Notes: generated by a model not told the origin, from the sequence alone. Counted from the first letter of the stretch, positions 24,291 to 36,869 are shown. The stretch: DNA of 64,000 bases from Cavia porcellus (GCF_034190915.1 NW_026947484.1:83833982-83897981); one strand, 5' to 3'. Numbers and translations are program-made.

Positions 24291-24408
24291 GGGGCTGGGG
24301 GTTTAGCTCAGCGGCATAAGCACCTGCCTTGCAAGCAGGCGGTCGTGAGTTCGATCCCCGGTACCGATAAAAATGAAAAAGACAAAAAAAAAAAAAAAAA
24401 AAAAAAAA
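24291..24408 (+). mobile_element. ID-type SINE, young, intact pol III boxes
   Basis: The cleanest ID copy here. It starts 'ggggctgggggtttagctc', with A box TAGCTCAGCGG at 24304-24314 and B box GTTCGATCC at 24349-24357, then 'ccggtaccgataaaaatg' and an uninterrupted poly-A of more than 20. A perfect 16 bp duplication, agaattaagcaaagcc, flanks it (24275-24290 and 24409-24424). Such SINEs are transcribed by RNA polymerase III from the internal boxes and copied by L1 proteins. The clean boxes, long tail and perfect duplication indicate a recent insertion. Confidence 0.95.
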
Positions 24409-26171
24409 AGAATTAAGCAAAGCCTATGAATCAGCCTGTGGACATTGTAGATATCTACAGTGTTCCACCCCAAAATATCAGTATACACAATTGTTCTAGG
24501 GTGCACATGAGATGTTATCCAAAATGGATAACATATTAGCTTACAAAACATGATTATGTAAGTGCAAAGGAGTTATAAGCACCCCATATATACTATGTAA
24601 TGATAGTACAATGTACCTGGAAATTAACAACAAAGGATATCACTAAAACTACATTAATAACATGGAAATAAAACAACACGTTTTTGAATAACCATTGGGT
24701 CACAGAGAAAAACTAAGGATGAAACTGAACGGTATATATGATTAAATGATAATGCTGATACAACATACTGAAATTTGTGGGATGCCATGAAAGTGATACC
24801 ACAAAGGAAATTGATAGCAATGAACCCACATATCAGGAAAACAGCATGAGCTCAATAAGCAACCTAATGTTGAACCTCAAAGTTCTAGAAAAAGAAGAAC
24901 AGATCAAACCCAAAATTCATATGAGGGAGGAAATTATAAAGATAAGAGCAGAAATTAATACAATAGAGACTAATAAAACAATACAAAGAATCTATGAATC
25001 TAAAAGCTGTTTCCTTGAAGTAATGAATTGATAAACCATTACCCAACATCATCAAAGAGAGGGAAAAAGCTCCACAAATTCAAGCAATTAAGAATGAAGA
25101 GCAGGTAAATCACTTTGGAACTCACAGAACTCCATACCTACTTATGAAAACCTATATCCTGACAAGATGTAAAACACAGAAAAGAATGAATAGATTCCTA
25201 GGCACAATCAAGTTGAAAAACTAAATCAAGAAGATATAAATTCTTAATAGCCCAATATAAGTCAATGAAATTGAAAATATAATTAAAAATTTACTAACAA
25301 AGTAAAGCCAAGGCCCTGACAGTTTCATGATTGAATTCTACAAGAAATTTAGAGAAGAAATAATTTAACTAATTCTGAAAATCTTTAAAGAAGTTGAAAG
25401 GGAGGCACTACTCCAAAATCATTCCTGGAAATAAGTATTACCCAAGTGTTATTCCAAAACCAGAAAAGAATGCAACCAAAAAGGAAAATTACATGTCAAT
25501 CTCCCTAATAAACATAGATGCAAAAATTCATAATAAGATACTGGCAGACAGAATGAAGCAAACCATGAAGCAGATCATACACCATAACAAAGTGGGATTC
25601 ATCTCATGGATGCAGTGATGGTACAACATATGCAAATCAATAAATGTAATATACCATATTAACAGAACCAAAAACAAAAATCATATGACCATCTCAATAG
25701 ATGCAGAAAAGATTTTGACAAAGTCCAACACCTATTCATGATTAAAACCCTACAGCGAGTTGGGATAGTTATTTTTACCTCAATACTATAAAAATCATCT
25801 GTAACAAACAAACAGCTAATGTCATTAAATGGTCAAAAACTGAAAGCTTTCACTCTAAAATTGAGAACAAGACAGTAATGTCCATTGCCAGCACTCTTAT
25901 TCAATGTAGTTCTGGAAACAGCCAGAGCAACTCAACAAGAGAGAGGAAAAAAAAAAAAAGGAATAAGAATAGGAAAGGAAGAAATCAATAGCATTCCTGT
26001 ACCCAAGCAACAAAGTCATAGAGAAATTAGGGAAAGTACATATAGCATCTTAAAAGATGAACTACATAGAATCTAACAAAGAATGTAAAATATCTTTACA
26101 GTGAAAATTATAGTACCCTTAAAAAGGAGATTGAAGAAAATATCAGATACAGGAAAGATATCCCTGCTCTT

Positions 26172-27375
26172 TTTTTTTTTTTTTTTTATTTAAGAGGAAA
26201 AAGAGAAAAACACAAAACAAACCAAAGCGGCGTAAGGGTACACGCAATACAGAACTACAAAACAAAACAAAACAAAACAAAACAAAAAACCATAACAGTA
26301 AGAAATTACCTGCTAGTAGAGTACACACTATTTTCTTGAAAATAGTTCCTCAAATCACAGTATCAAAGAACACAAGGTGGACATTCAAACAGGGAGACTG
26401 CAAACAGCTGTGTTCAATGTTCCAAAAACATTGATAAAGTCAGCTATTTAACACCCCCAAACACACTTGCTGTTATATCCGTTAGAGCTCCTTTTCTTTT
26501 TTTTTTTCCCTCTCTTTTTTACAACAAAATTTACACATCTTGGATTTTATTACTCCTTAGTGCTTATTACTTTCTTTGGGGGGGGGGGAAGAATACAGTC
26601 AAATATGGCAAAACAAAGCTGTCAGTCAATACCAAGGATAGACGTAGCACATGGTGTAGAACAGAGTACAAGTTTATCAACAATGGTTATCAACGTTGTC
26701 CCTTGTTTCCTTAAAAAGAATTGTCTATCTTATTAGATATTATAAAGTTGGACAAAACAGTAGAGAACAAGACCAATAAAACTTAGGCATTGTAAACATT
26801 ACAGGACTTCCAAAGAAGACAATAGTCAAACCAGAATGGGTATCTTAGTGAATCTTATTGTCTTCAAAGTAGTTGCCTATGTCTTCAAACTTGATACTAT
26901 CATATAGAATGGAACAGAGTCTAATCAGTCAAAACAAGATCGTGGGAGTACTACAGGACTTCAAAACAAGTTAATAGGAAATCGAAAAGAGTTACTATTT
27001 ATATATCCTAATTTTTTTGAATTTTTTCTTTAATTAAGACAAACATAAGAAATGACTAAATAATTTTTTTTGAAACAATAAGGGGGAGATTGAGATAAAA
27101 CAGGACATAACAATATAACAATAGAGGTCACAGCATGACTGTTTCAATAACCTAGTACTTCACCACCTTATAACCTGACTTAATAGTAGTTACCATAGTG
27201 TCTTTTTCCTTGAAATATTTGGGTAAAACTTCATATACTCTAGCTTCAAATATTTTCATATCAAGAAGCCCAGAATAAAGCCTTTCTAATTAATGAGTGA
27301 AAACTTTATAAGGCTTCAAGGCCACCTAATGGGGAATCATGATTACCACATATTTTTATATATTTGAATCATTAC
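26172..27375 (-). repeat. L1 3'UTR (young copy)
   Basis: About 1.2 kb with no ORFs. On the minus strand it ends in (TTTTG)n, 'gtagttctgtattgcgtgta', 'cctcttaaataaa' and poly-A. It contains a pure tract of at least ten G on the plus strand near 26579-26589 (C on the L1 sense strand). Blocks such as 'gatactatcatatagaat' (26894) are shared with the ORF1-only element's 3'UTR near 42762. Confidence 0.8.
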
Positions 27376-30300
27376 TTACATTAGGGAAACTATTCGGTAT
27401 TCACACATGCGAGATTGATTTATTTCACTTATGAGTATGGTCTCAAGCTGTGCCCATTTATTGATAAATATCTCAATGTGATCCTTCTTTATAGCTGAAT
27501 AATACTCCATTGTATAGAAATACCACAACTTTTTTATCCATTCCTCAGTTGATGGGCACTTGGGTTGTTTCCAAGATCTGGCGATTACAAATTGTGCTGC
27601 TATAAACATAGGTGCACATATATCACTGTGGTATGATGCTTTCAGTTCTTCTGGGAATATACCTAGAAGTGGAATAGCTGGAATAAATGGGATTTCCAGT
27701 CCCAACTTTTTGAGAAATCTCCAGACAGATCTCCACAAAGGCTGTACCAGTCTACACTCCCACCAGCAGTGCAGGAGAGTTCCTTTTTCCCCACAGCCTC
27801 TCCAGCATTTGTTGTCGGTTTTCTTGATCCTGGCCATTCTTTCAGGAGTGAGATGGTATCTCAGTGTGGTTTTAATTTGCATTTCTCTAATGACCAATGA
27901 TGATGAGCATTTTTTCATGTATTTATTTGCCATTTGCATTTCTTCATCTGAGAATTGCATATTCATCTCAGATGCCCATTTTTGGATTGGATCTTTGAAT
28001 TTCGGAGGTCTGAGTTTCTTTAATTCTTTGTATGTTTTAGACAAGAGGCCCTTGTCTGACAGAGAGTTCACTAAAATCTTTTCCAAGTTTGTGGGTTTTC
28101 TTTTCACTATGCTGGAGATTTCTTTTGACATGCAGAAACTTTTTAATAAGAAGTGGTCCCAGTTATTGATTCTGGGAAGTATTTCCCGTGCGGTTTGAGT
28201 CCTGTTCATGAATTCTTTACCTACTCCTATGTCTCCAAGGTTTCTACCTATTTTGTCTTCCAATAGATTTAGTGTTTCTGTTTTAATATTCAGATCTTTG
28301 ACCCATTTACATTTTAATTTAGTACATGGTGATAGACATGGGTCTAGCTTTAGTTTTCGGCAAATGGAGAGCCAGTTTTTCCAGCACCATTTATTAAAGA
28401 GACTGTCATTCTTCCAGTGAACCTGCTTGGCTCCTTTATCAAAAATAAGGTGGTTGAGTGTGTTCGTAGTTGTGGTTGTATCTTCTAATCTATTCCACTG
28501 ATCTTCAGCTCTGTTTTGATTCCAATACCATGTTGATTTTACTACTGTTGCTTTGTAGTATAACTTCAAGTCAGGGATTGTGATGCCTCCTGTTTTGTCT
28601 TTGCTGCTTAGAATTGCCTTTGCGATTCTAGGTCTCTTCTGGTTCCAGATGAAATTTAGGAGTGATTTCTATAGATCTATAAGGTATGTTGATGGTATTT
28701 CTATTGGGATTGCATTGAATCTGTATAACAGTTTTGGGAGAATGGCCATTTTCACAATGTTTGTTCTTCCTATCCATGAGCAAGGGATGTCTTTCCATTT
28801 TCTGAGATCATCTTCAATTTCCTTTTTCAGTGTATTATAATTTTCACTGTATAAGTCTTTCACTTCTTTCGTAAGAGTAATTCCTAAATATTTCATTTTT
28901 TTGCTTGCTAATGTGAATAGTCCAGTTTCTCTTATTTCCCTCTCTGTAATTTTGTTGTTCGTGTATAGGAATGCTATTGATTTCTGAGTATTGATTTTGT
29001 ATCCAGCCACATTACTGAATTTATTTATTGTATCTAAGAGTATTTCAATGGAGTTTAGGGGGTCTTCTATGTAGAGTATCATGTCATCTGCAAACAATGA
29101 TAATTTAACTTCTTCTTTTCCTATCTTTACCCCTTTTATTTCTCTTTCTTGCCTAATTGCTCTGGCTAGTACTTCCAGTACTATATTAAATAGGAGTGGT
29201 GATAAAGGACATCCTTGTCTTGTACCCGATTTTAAAGTAAAGGCTTTCAATTTTTGGCCATTTAGTATGATGCTGGCTATTGGTTTGTCATAAATGGCCT
29301 TTATTATATTGAGGTAAAGACCATTTATTCCAATTTTCTGTAAAGTTCTTATCATGAATAGGTGTTGGACCTTATCAAAGGCTTTTTCTGCATCTATAGA
29401 GATGATCATGTGATTCTTATTTTTGGCTTTATTGATATGGTGGATTACATTTATTGATTTGCGTATGTTGAACCATCCTTGCATTCCTGGGATGAATCCC
29501 ACCTGGTCATGGTGTATAATCTTCTTGATGATTTGCTGGATCCTATTTGTCAATATTTTATTGAGGATTTTTGCATCTGTGTTCATTAGGGAGATCGGTC
29601 TATAGTTCTCTTTTATAGTTGGGTCTTTCTCAGGTTTTGGTACTAGAGTAATATTTGCTTCCAGGAATGACTTAGGAAGGATTGCTTCCCTTTCAATTTC
29701 ATTGAATAGTTTGAGGAGTGTCGGCATTAGGTCTTCTTTATATTTCTTGTAGAATTCTGCAGTGAATCCGTCTGGGCCTGGGCTCTTCTTGGTGGGCAAG
29801 GACCCAATTACATTCTCAATTTCATTAGCAGAGATTGGGTTATTCAACAGTTTTATATCCTCTTGATCTAGCTTTGGTACTTCATATGCTTCTAAGAATC
29901 TGTCTATTTCTTCTGTGTTATCAAACTTTTGAGAGTAGAGGTTTTTGAAATAGGTGTTGATGATCCTCTGTATTTCTATTGGGTCTGTAGTGATTTCTCC
30001 TTTTTCATTTCTTATTGCATGAATTTGAGCTTTTTCTTTCCTTTTTTTAATAAGGTTGGCTAGGGGCTTATCGATTTTATTTATTCTTTCAAAGAACCAA
30101 CTCTTTGATTCGTTGATTCTTTGGATTGTTTTCTTAGTCTCTATTGCATTGATTTCTGCTCTGATTCTTATAATTTCCTCTCTTCTTTTGGCTTTGGGCT
30201 TGACTTGCTCTTCTTTTTCTAGCTGTTTGAGGTGTAGCATCAAGTTATTTACTTGTATTCGTTCTGTTTTCCTGATGTGGGAACTCAGTGCAATAAATTT

Positions 30301-31212
30301 TCCTCTCAGAACGGCTTTCATTGCATCCCACAGATTCCGGTAAGTTGTATCTGCATTTTCATTTTCTTTTAGGTATTGTTTAATTTCTTCTTTAATTTCT
30401 TCTGTGACCCACTGATTACTCAAGAGTGTATTATTTAGTTTCCATGTGTTTGCGGAATTTTTGCAGTATCCTTTGTCATTAATTTCTAATTTCAGAGCGC
30501 TATGATCCGATAATATGCAAGGGATGATTTCAACTCTTTTGCATTTGCTTAAATATGTTCTGTGAGCTAATATATGGTCTATTTTAGAAAATGATCCATG
30601 TACTGCTGAGAAGAATGTGTATTCTGATGTTGTTGGGTGGAACATTCTGTATATGTCTATCAAACCCATTTGTTCACAGGTGTGATTCAGTTCTGTTATT
30701 TCTTTGCTCATTTTCTGTCTGGTTGATCTGTCCCTTGGTGTCAGTGGTGTATTAAGGTCTCCTGTTACAATTTTGTTACTGATAATTTGAGTTTTCATTT
30801 CTGTTAATAATTGTTTTATATAACTGGGTGCTCTGGAGTTTGGTGCGTATATATTTAAGATAGTTATCTCTTCCTCTTGGAGTTTTCCCCTTACGAGTAT
30901 GTAGTGACCTTCTTTGTCCTTTATGGTCATTGTTGGTTTAAAGTTCACGTTGTCTGCAAACAGAATGGCTACTCCTGCCTTTTTTTGGATTCCTGCTGCA
31001 TGAAGAATTGTTTTCCATCCTTTGACTTTCAGTCTGTGAGTATCTTTCTGGGTTAGATGGGTTTCCTGTAAACAGCATATGGTTGGATTTTGTTTCTTGA
31101 TCCATTCTGCTAGTCTGTTTCTTTTGATTGGTGCATTGAGACCATTTACATTAATGGTTATTACTGTTAAATGCTGGTTAATTGTAGGAATGTTATCTCT
31201 CTGCTGTTGCAT
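27376..31212 (-). pseudogene. L1 ORF2 (endonuclease, reverse transcriptase), one premature stop
   Basis: 1,278 codons, the usual ORF2 size. Residues 1-847 are open. Codon 848 is TAG (plus-strand 28669-28671) where the related copy at 13770 has GAG, and the same frame is then open to the stop at 27376. N-terminal APE-type endonuclease: N21, E50 (QETH), D152/N154 (GDLN) and the SDHS motif match the catalytic residues of human L1 ORF2. RT catalytic FADD: D709 and D710 (29083-29088). The C-terminal Cys/His motif C-x3-C-x7-H-x4-C (around residues 1135-1152) is intact but lies after the stop. The truncated product would keep endonuclease and RT but lack the C-terminal domain needed for efficient retrotransposition in known L1s. 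Confidence 0.95.
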
Positions 31213-31231
31213 CTTTATCTTTCGGTTCTGT

Positions 31232-32284
31232 TTAATTATTTGCTTTGCTTAGTGGTTTTTTCCTTTGTGTATCTAAACTGTCTTTCAATATTTTTTGCAG
31301 GGTTGGTTTGGTGTTCATGAAGTTCTTCAGCTGTTCTTTGTCATGGAAGTATCGTATTGCACCATCTATTTTGAATGATAGTTTTGCAGGATATATCAGT
31401 CTTGGTTGGAAATCATTTTGCTTTAGGATATGGAATACTTCACTCCATGCTCTTCTTGACTTTATCGTTTGTGCTGAGAAGTCTGCTGTGATTCTGATAG
31501 GTTTTCCTTTATAAGTGATTTGTCTTTTCTCTCTGACAGCTTTTAATAATCTATTCTTGTGTTGGATTTCTGGGATGGTGACTATTATATGTCTGGGTGT
31601 AGTTTTATTTTGGTTATGACTATTTGGAGTTCTATATGCTTCACTGATCCTGATGTCAGTTTCTGATCTCATGCTTGGGAAATTTTCAGCTATTACTTCT
31701 CTAAATATCCTCCTGACATCCTTCATGTTGTCTCCCTCTCTTTCATTAATCCCTATCATTCTTATGTTATTCTTCTTTGCATCGTCTTGCAGTTGTTGAA
31801 TTGTTGTTTCCTGGTTCCTTGTTATTTTCAAAAGATCTTTCCTTTCCTGTTCACTAGCTGCAATCCTGTCTTCAAGGTCTGAAATTCTATCTTCACTTTC
31901 ATTAAGGCGGTTTTTACAACTTTCAGTGGAGTTTTTTATTTCCTGTATATCTCTGTGCATCTGCATTATGTATTCTGTTTGTTTCTTATATTGCTCGTCT
32001 AGGGATTCTATCTTTTTGTTTAGTTCCTCCAATTTTTTATCTGTGTTTTCTTTAGATATATTTAGAATCTCTTTCATTTCTTTTATCATTTCTTCTTTTA
32101 TCTGGGAGATTATTTCGAGTTTGAATTTCTTTAAAGCTTCCTGGAGTTGCTTGTCAATTTCAGTGGCTATTGTGTCCGATATATGAGGTGGATGGGATAT
32201 ATTTTCTTCTATATACATCGCTCCTAGGGTTTCTTGAGATGGGCTGGAGTTTTGAGGTTGTAATTTGGTCTTTCGTTTTGTCAT
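31232..32284 (-). CDS. L1 ORF1 protein, intact (350 aa)
   Basis: Complete open frame from ATG to TAA, just upstream of ORF2. ORF1p is the trimeric RNA-binding chaperone that coats L1 RNA in cytoplasmic particles. Visible parts: a basic, polar N-terminus ([10 protein letters not shown]); a long heptad-rich coiled coil from about residue 45 to 170 with many K/E and L/I positions; an RRM around 175-270 (start 'NNIRMIGI', later 'ITIPEIQ'-type strands); and a C-terminal domain with 'RRAWSEVF' and 'YPAKLSF', shared with mammalian ORF1p ('YPAKLSF' also occurs in human L1). No frameshift or stop. It is probably translatable if the 5'UTR promoter is active. Confidence 0.95.
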   Translation of the reverse strand: MTKRKTKLQPQNSSPSQETLGAMYIEENISHPPHISDTIATEIDKQLQEALKKFKLEIISQIKEEMIKEMKEILNISKENTDKKLEELNKKIESLDEQYKKQTEYIMQMHRDIQEIKNSTESCKNRLNESEDRISDLEDRIAASEQERKDLLKITRNQETTIQQLQDDAKKNNIRMIGINEREGDNMKDVRRIFREVIAENFPSMRSETDIRISEAYRTPNSHNQNKTTPRHIIVTIPEIQHKNRLLKAVREKRQITYKGKPIRITADFSAQTIKSRRAWSEVFHILKQNDFQPRLIYPAKLSFKIDGAIRYFHDKEQLKNFMNTKPTLQKILKDSLDTQRKKPLSKANN

Positions 32285-32906
32285 TTTCCTATATTTCTGT
32301 GTTTCAAGTGTTACTTGAAAGCTTCCTCAGGATCTGTTGAAAATCCCCTTCTATGTTTGGAGCTACTGGGACTCTGGCGCCGCGCTACTCCATGCCATTA
32401 GGCCTACTGAACCAGTGGCCCTCCTCTGCCTGCTCAGAACTCCGCAGTTCCAGACAAGCTGGGCCTCAGGGACACTGTGCGCCCACCTGCCCCTTGGAAG
32501 CTCCACAGTTCTTCAATCGCAGCCGGGTTAGGGTACTCACCACAGGCCGCAGTGCTTCAGGAACCTGTGGACCCTCCCTGGTTGCAGAGATATCCACAGT
32601 CCTCCAGACACGCAGAGAGGCCAGTGAGGGCACCCCAGATCTGCCCAGCTCCTCCTCTGCAGACCTGTGGCCAGGCGCGGCAGCTAAACAGGCTGGGCTA
32701 GGCTGGTAGTGTGGGCCAGCCCACCTATTGGGAGCTCAGCAGGTCTCCAAATGAAGCCGGGAATGGGGAGGCTGATGTGGAAGCCTTAAACCCACCTCTC
32801 TCCTTCACTGCACCTGGAAGCCTGAGGGAACTCCAGCAGTCTGGGCGCAGAAATCCAGAGTCCTCCAGACACGCAGAGAGGCCAGTGAGGGCACCCCAGA
32901 TCTGCC
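32285..32906 (-). promoter_or_regulatory. L1 5'UTR with tandem monomers (internal promoter)
   Basis: 622 bp, GC-rich compared with the flanks, upstream of ORF1. A 45 bp block beginning 'cctccagacacgcagagagg' is repeated exactly at 32601-32645 and 32862-32906, giving a monomer spacing of 261 bp. The element ends within the second unit at 32906, directly at the target duplication. Tandem 5' monomers that act as RNA polymerase II promoter units are known from mouse L1s. By eye this is the same monomer family as at 39496-40262, where the spacing is 338 bp. Confidence 0.8.
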
Positions 32907-34596
32907 ATCCCTGCTCTTGTATAGGAAGACCAACATAGTGAAAATGGCATACTCCTTTGCTATTCAAATTTAAAGTAATCCCAATCAAAAATACCATTTG
33001 CATATTTCATAGATCTAGAGAAAACATTCCAAAAATTCATTTGGAACCAGAAGAGGCTAAAATAGCAAAGGCAATTCTAGGTGACAAAGGCAAGTCAGGG
33101 GGCATCACAACTTGAAATTATACTACAAAGCTACTGTGATAAAATCAGCATGGTATTCAGATGCAACCCAAAACACAGTCGTTTTGTCTTCAGCAAAGGA
33201 AACAAACATTCACTGGAAGAAACATAAACAGTGCTAGAAAAATTGACATTCCACATGCTGAAGACTAAATCTAGACCCATGCTATCACCATGAACTAAAC
33301 TAAAGGCAAAATGGAACACAGATCTAAATATTAAAATAGAAACACTAAATTTACTAAAAGAGAAAATAGGTAAAAATCTTGAAGATATACATTTAGGCAG
33401 AGAGTTCATGAACAAAACCCAGACTGCAAAGGAAGCATTACAAAAAATCAACAAATTGGATCTCTCCTTATTAAAAAGCTTTTACACAACAAAAGAAATT
33501 ACGAAGAAAGTGAAAAAACAACCCACAGAGTGGAAAAAAAATATAGCCAGTTATCCCTTAGACAAAAAACTTATATCTAGAGCATACAGAGTTGAAAAAT
33601 TAGACTTCCCCAAATTTAATGACCCAATCCAAAATGGGCATCTTGGAAGAGCACACACTTCTCAGATGCAGAAATACAAGCAGAAAATAAATATATATAA
33701 AAATGTTCAGCATCACTAGTTACTTGAGAGATACAAATTAAAATAACACTGATTTCATCTCCAAGATTCTCCACAGATTCCATATCCAAAAAGAATGGCT
33801 ATCATCAAAAAATCAATAACAAATACTGGCAGGACTGTGGGGAAAAAGGAACATTTCTCCACTGTTGGTGGAAGAATACACTGGTGCAACCTCTGCAAAA
33901 ATCAGTATAGAGATTCCTAAAACCTAAGATTAGAAGTGCCATTCAACTCAGGTGTTATATCCCTTCTGAGTGTCTTCCCAGAAGAAATAGTAACATAATA
34001 ATGCGTCAATATATGTACACCCATATTTATAGCACATTTCTAATAGCTAAATCTTGGAAACAACCAAATGCCAATCAACTGAGGAAAAGATAAGATGTGG
34101 GTTTTTAATGTAATTGAGTACTACTGAACCATAAAGAAGAATAAACTGGAGACTTTTGTAGGTACATGGATGCAATTCAAGCCTATACGCATAAGTGAAA
34201 TAAATCAGATCCATATGTGTAAACATTGCTTTGTCTCACTAGTGTGAGACACTGAACAAGTAAATAAGATCCAAAATGAAGAGCAGATATTCTGTATTGG
34301 GAAGAAATTGTTCAAAGGAAAAGACAAACTGTGATAAGGAAAAGGAGAAAGGAAGTGAAAAAGAAAAAATACATTTTTATACATAGGATAGTTAATGTTG
34401 TTATACAGCTAGTTTCTCTTCATTCAAAAGTTACATTTGTGCTAATATTGTTTGGACAAGGTATCATGCCTATATCTTATACTCTCAATAACTACTATGA
34501 AGACAACAATATGCAATGTATTAGTTATTGTAGCTCCTACTAACCTGTTTTGAAACTGTTTTATTGCTATTTTTATTCATTTTAAATAAAGAAATT
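32907..34596 (+). mobile_element. Old plus-strand L1, segment 3 of 3 (ORF2 C-terminus and 3'UTR)
   Basis: Resumes exactly where segment 2 stopped ('atccctgctct' then 'tgtataggaagaccaacat', the [24 protein letters not shown] region). It continues through the ORF2 thumb and C-terminal region. An open piece at 33408-33719 corresponds to the 'MNRTQTAREILPRIN' region, and Cys-motif-like sequence occurs near 33820-33890. ORF2 ends about 34250. The 3'UTR ends in 'tttaaataaa' at 34581-34590. With segments 1 and 2 this L1 spans more than 26 kb of window because of insertions. Confidence 0.8.
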
Positions 34597-36869
34597 ACAT
34601 GGGGTTATTGAAAAATGGGTATATTTCCCTAAGTAATTAATGAGATTTTCTATGTGAACTGAACTGATTTATTAGAGCATCTGTAGTTTGAAAGTAATAT
34701 CTAAGCTACACTTTCTTATCCTAACTGTTCTAGCATTCTTGGCCAATTTAGCGTCCTTGTCGAAATGGGCAGTCAAGAGTACTTGCGGTGAAAAGTAGTT
34801 CTTTGGAAAAATCTGACTTGTAGGAAATCCTTCTGTCAGTTGCTCATCCTGATCTAGTTCTATTGATTGAAATTGCCTAGGACAGTTGTATACATCTTCA
34901 TTATTTTCAGAAGCCTTGTTTTGATTCACCTACTGTCTTATTATCTATGACCTCTTATTTACCTAGAAACATTAACTGGAGACAGTAAAATGACATTTAT
35001 ATCCATCTTGCTTGCTGACTGAAAACATCAAAATGTGTAGAAGAACAAATGATTAATTCCTTTTTCCCAAAGATGAGCTGCCCAAGGATACTCTTTAGCT
35101 TTAACAATTGTGCTAAAGGAAAAACCCTTTCTTTGCTCTTCATAACTGACCATGTAATTTACGCTGCAGCTCCAATAAGCACATTGAGTGTATTATGCAC
35201 GGCTTTTCCTGGCGAGGAAAGCCTGTTTACTTGCTCCTGCTATAATAATAGAGCCTCCTTTCTTACTCCTTGCTGACAGAAGCAGGCCGAATGCGTTTGG
35301 ATGCTAAAGCACCCTATTTTTAGCCCCATTGCCAACCGGTCTCTATTCATTACAGTGCTGGATTTGTAGGTTATCATTCTGTGTCTGAAGGTAGACACAG
35401 ATGTATGCAAGGGGCTTTCCTTGCTGAGACCAAAATGGAAAATACTGAATCTGTCTGATCCCCCATTACCTTCTGAGAATAGCTTGGACAGTGTCCTGAG
35501 AGTTTAAACAAAAGCCCTTTTAAATGCATACAGAATGGAGCCAACATTGAATAGAACCACAGAGATCAGGTAGGCTGTGTGTTCACCCAAAGGAGTTCTC
35601 ACAGGTCAGAGACTCATAGTTTTAGTACTGACCTGTTTTAACATGAGAATTTGATGCATATCACAGGTGCACTTCTAACTAAAGTATTTTTAGAACGATC
35701 CATGATTTATTATTTCCTTAAATGTATTTGATTTCTCTAAGGAAACATTATTCTAAAAGCTAGTAGAAATGTCATCTTGCAGGAACCTTTAATTTTGTAC
35801 CTTTTCCAGTAGCCTGATTAGGAAGAGGGGAGTTTTAAAGAAAAATACTAGGAAATATTTATATAAAGCTTACAACGATCCTCAAAATCTAGGTGAGGCA
35901 AAAAGCAAAGAAGACAATTTACAAAGACTTGAGAATGCAAACTAGAGAAAAGCCTGGGAATGTGCTGGTCTGTTGGAGCTCGGGAGAGAATTATAGTAGA
36001 AACTAAACAGCCCTTAAGAAGCCATGATGAAGGGGATGACAGAAGCAGCAGCATTCTGTATTGGGGCTTGACACTTCTGGCTAAAAGGTAGATGGCACTT
36101 TTCTATATTCAAACTTCTGTCTTACTCAGAACACTGTGCTAAGATTCATTTTCCTAGACTGTATCTATTAATTTGTGTTAATTTAGAAAATAGAGTATTG
36201 GTACACAAAATAAGCTTTTCCAACTATATTCAAATTTTAGACGTGGATGTTTGCTATACTGAAATAATCCCTTCTTACCTCAATTTACATATTCCCAGTG
36301 CAGGACATGTTCTAGCTGTGCCTCTCTTAAGCTGCTTATCACTTTCATCCTTGCATTCACTATACTTTCCCTTTCACACATAAAACTGCTTTAAGAAAGT
36401 CCTATCATAGCCAGTTCATCTTTGCTTCCTCAGTCAAGCAAAAATATCCAATATACAAACCCACCCACTTGATACTGATTGTTATAGTCATTGCGCATTT
36501 TTTGAGACACAGAGGTGCTTTTCATAGCAGATAATTTAAATATTTAAATATGACAATGTCTATACTTTTGATAGTTGTCAAAAGGTTGTCAGTTGCCTAA
36601 GTCACCTAGTTATTAGTAGATGAGTCCAAATACACAACATGGCTGATCTATTCTATGTGCTGTATCTCCTGACAACACTGTTCCATAGGGTTACACCCCA
36701 ACCAAATGTAGAAAAATCTACATAACACTGAATTTCATTCCTAGTTGAGGAACTGAGCCCAGTGCATTTCAGTTGGTAAGAGATTCACTTTTTAAGTGAA
36801 AAGCATGGTTTAATAATACAGTTGTTTGAAAAGATTTCAAGGCTATCACAATCAAATATATATAGCTCT
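34597..36869. other. Unique intergenic sequence
   Basis: Non-L1 sequence with more balanced composition than the surroundings. At 34672-34929 there is a minus-strand 85-codon frame of hydrophilic composition with two CpGs. I do not recognise it and see no splice or promoter context, so it is not called as a gene. The stretch 35040-35600 is GC-balanced and free of recognisable repeats, and could be a conserved non-coding element. Nothing else stands out. Confidence 0.4.

Larger units (their letters stand above)
23917..26171 (+). mobile_element. Old plus-strand L1, segment 2 of 3 (ORF2 endonuclease to RT)
   Basis: Continues the ORF2 that stopped at 9640. It starts with the '[10 protein letters not shown]...NFKP'-equivalent region and runs through the endonuclease and the linker (open piece 24777-25031). 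The RT part has open pieces 25394-25618 and 25885-26076. Many stops and frameshifts are present. Around 25990 sequence is deleted, joining the region before FADD to the 'SIAFLY' region, so the catalytic motif is missing. The segment ends in 'gatatccctgctct', where the young minus-strand L1 begins, and the same gene continues at 32907 ('atccctgctcttgtatagg'). Confidence 0.85.
26172..32906 (-). mobile_element. Young full-length L1, nearly intact
   Basis: 6.7 kb on the minus strand: 5'UTR (32285-32906), intact ORF1 (31232-32284), 19 bp spacer, ORF2 (27376-31212) with a single nonsense codon, 1.2 kb 3'UTR, and poly-A (seen as T from about 26171). The duplication atccctgctctt at 26160-26171 and 32907-32918 is perfect and interrupts the old plus-strand L1, whose ORF2 reads on across it. 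The near-intact frames make it the youngest L1 in the window. Confidence 0.95.

Noticed and set aside
24303..24357. tRNA gene
   Set aside because: The pol III boxes and tRNA-like head belong to an ID SINE with an A-tail and target duplication, not a stand-alone tRNA.
27560..28198. 212-codon plus-strand frame
   Set aside because: Antisense shadow of the intact L1 ORF2 C-terminal region.
34672..34929. 85-codon minus-strand frame as a possible gene or processed pseudogene
   Set aside because: I recognise no domain, homologue, splice site or A-tail. Kept only as a remark in a low-interest finding.
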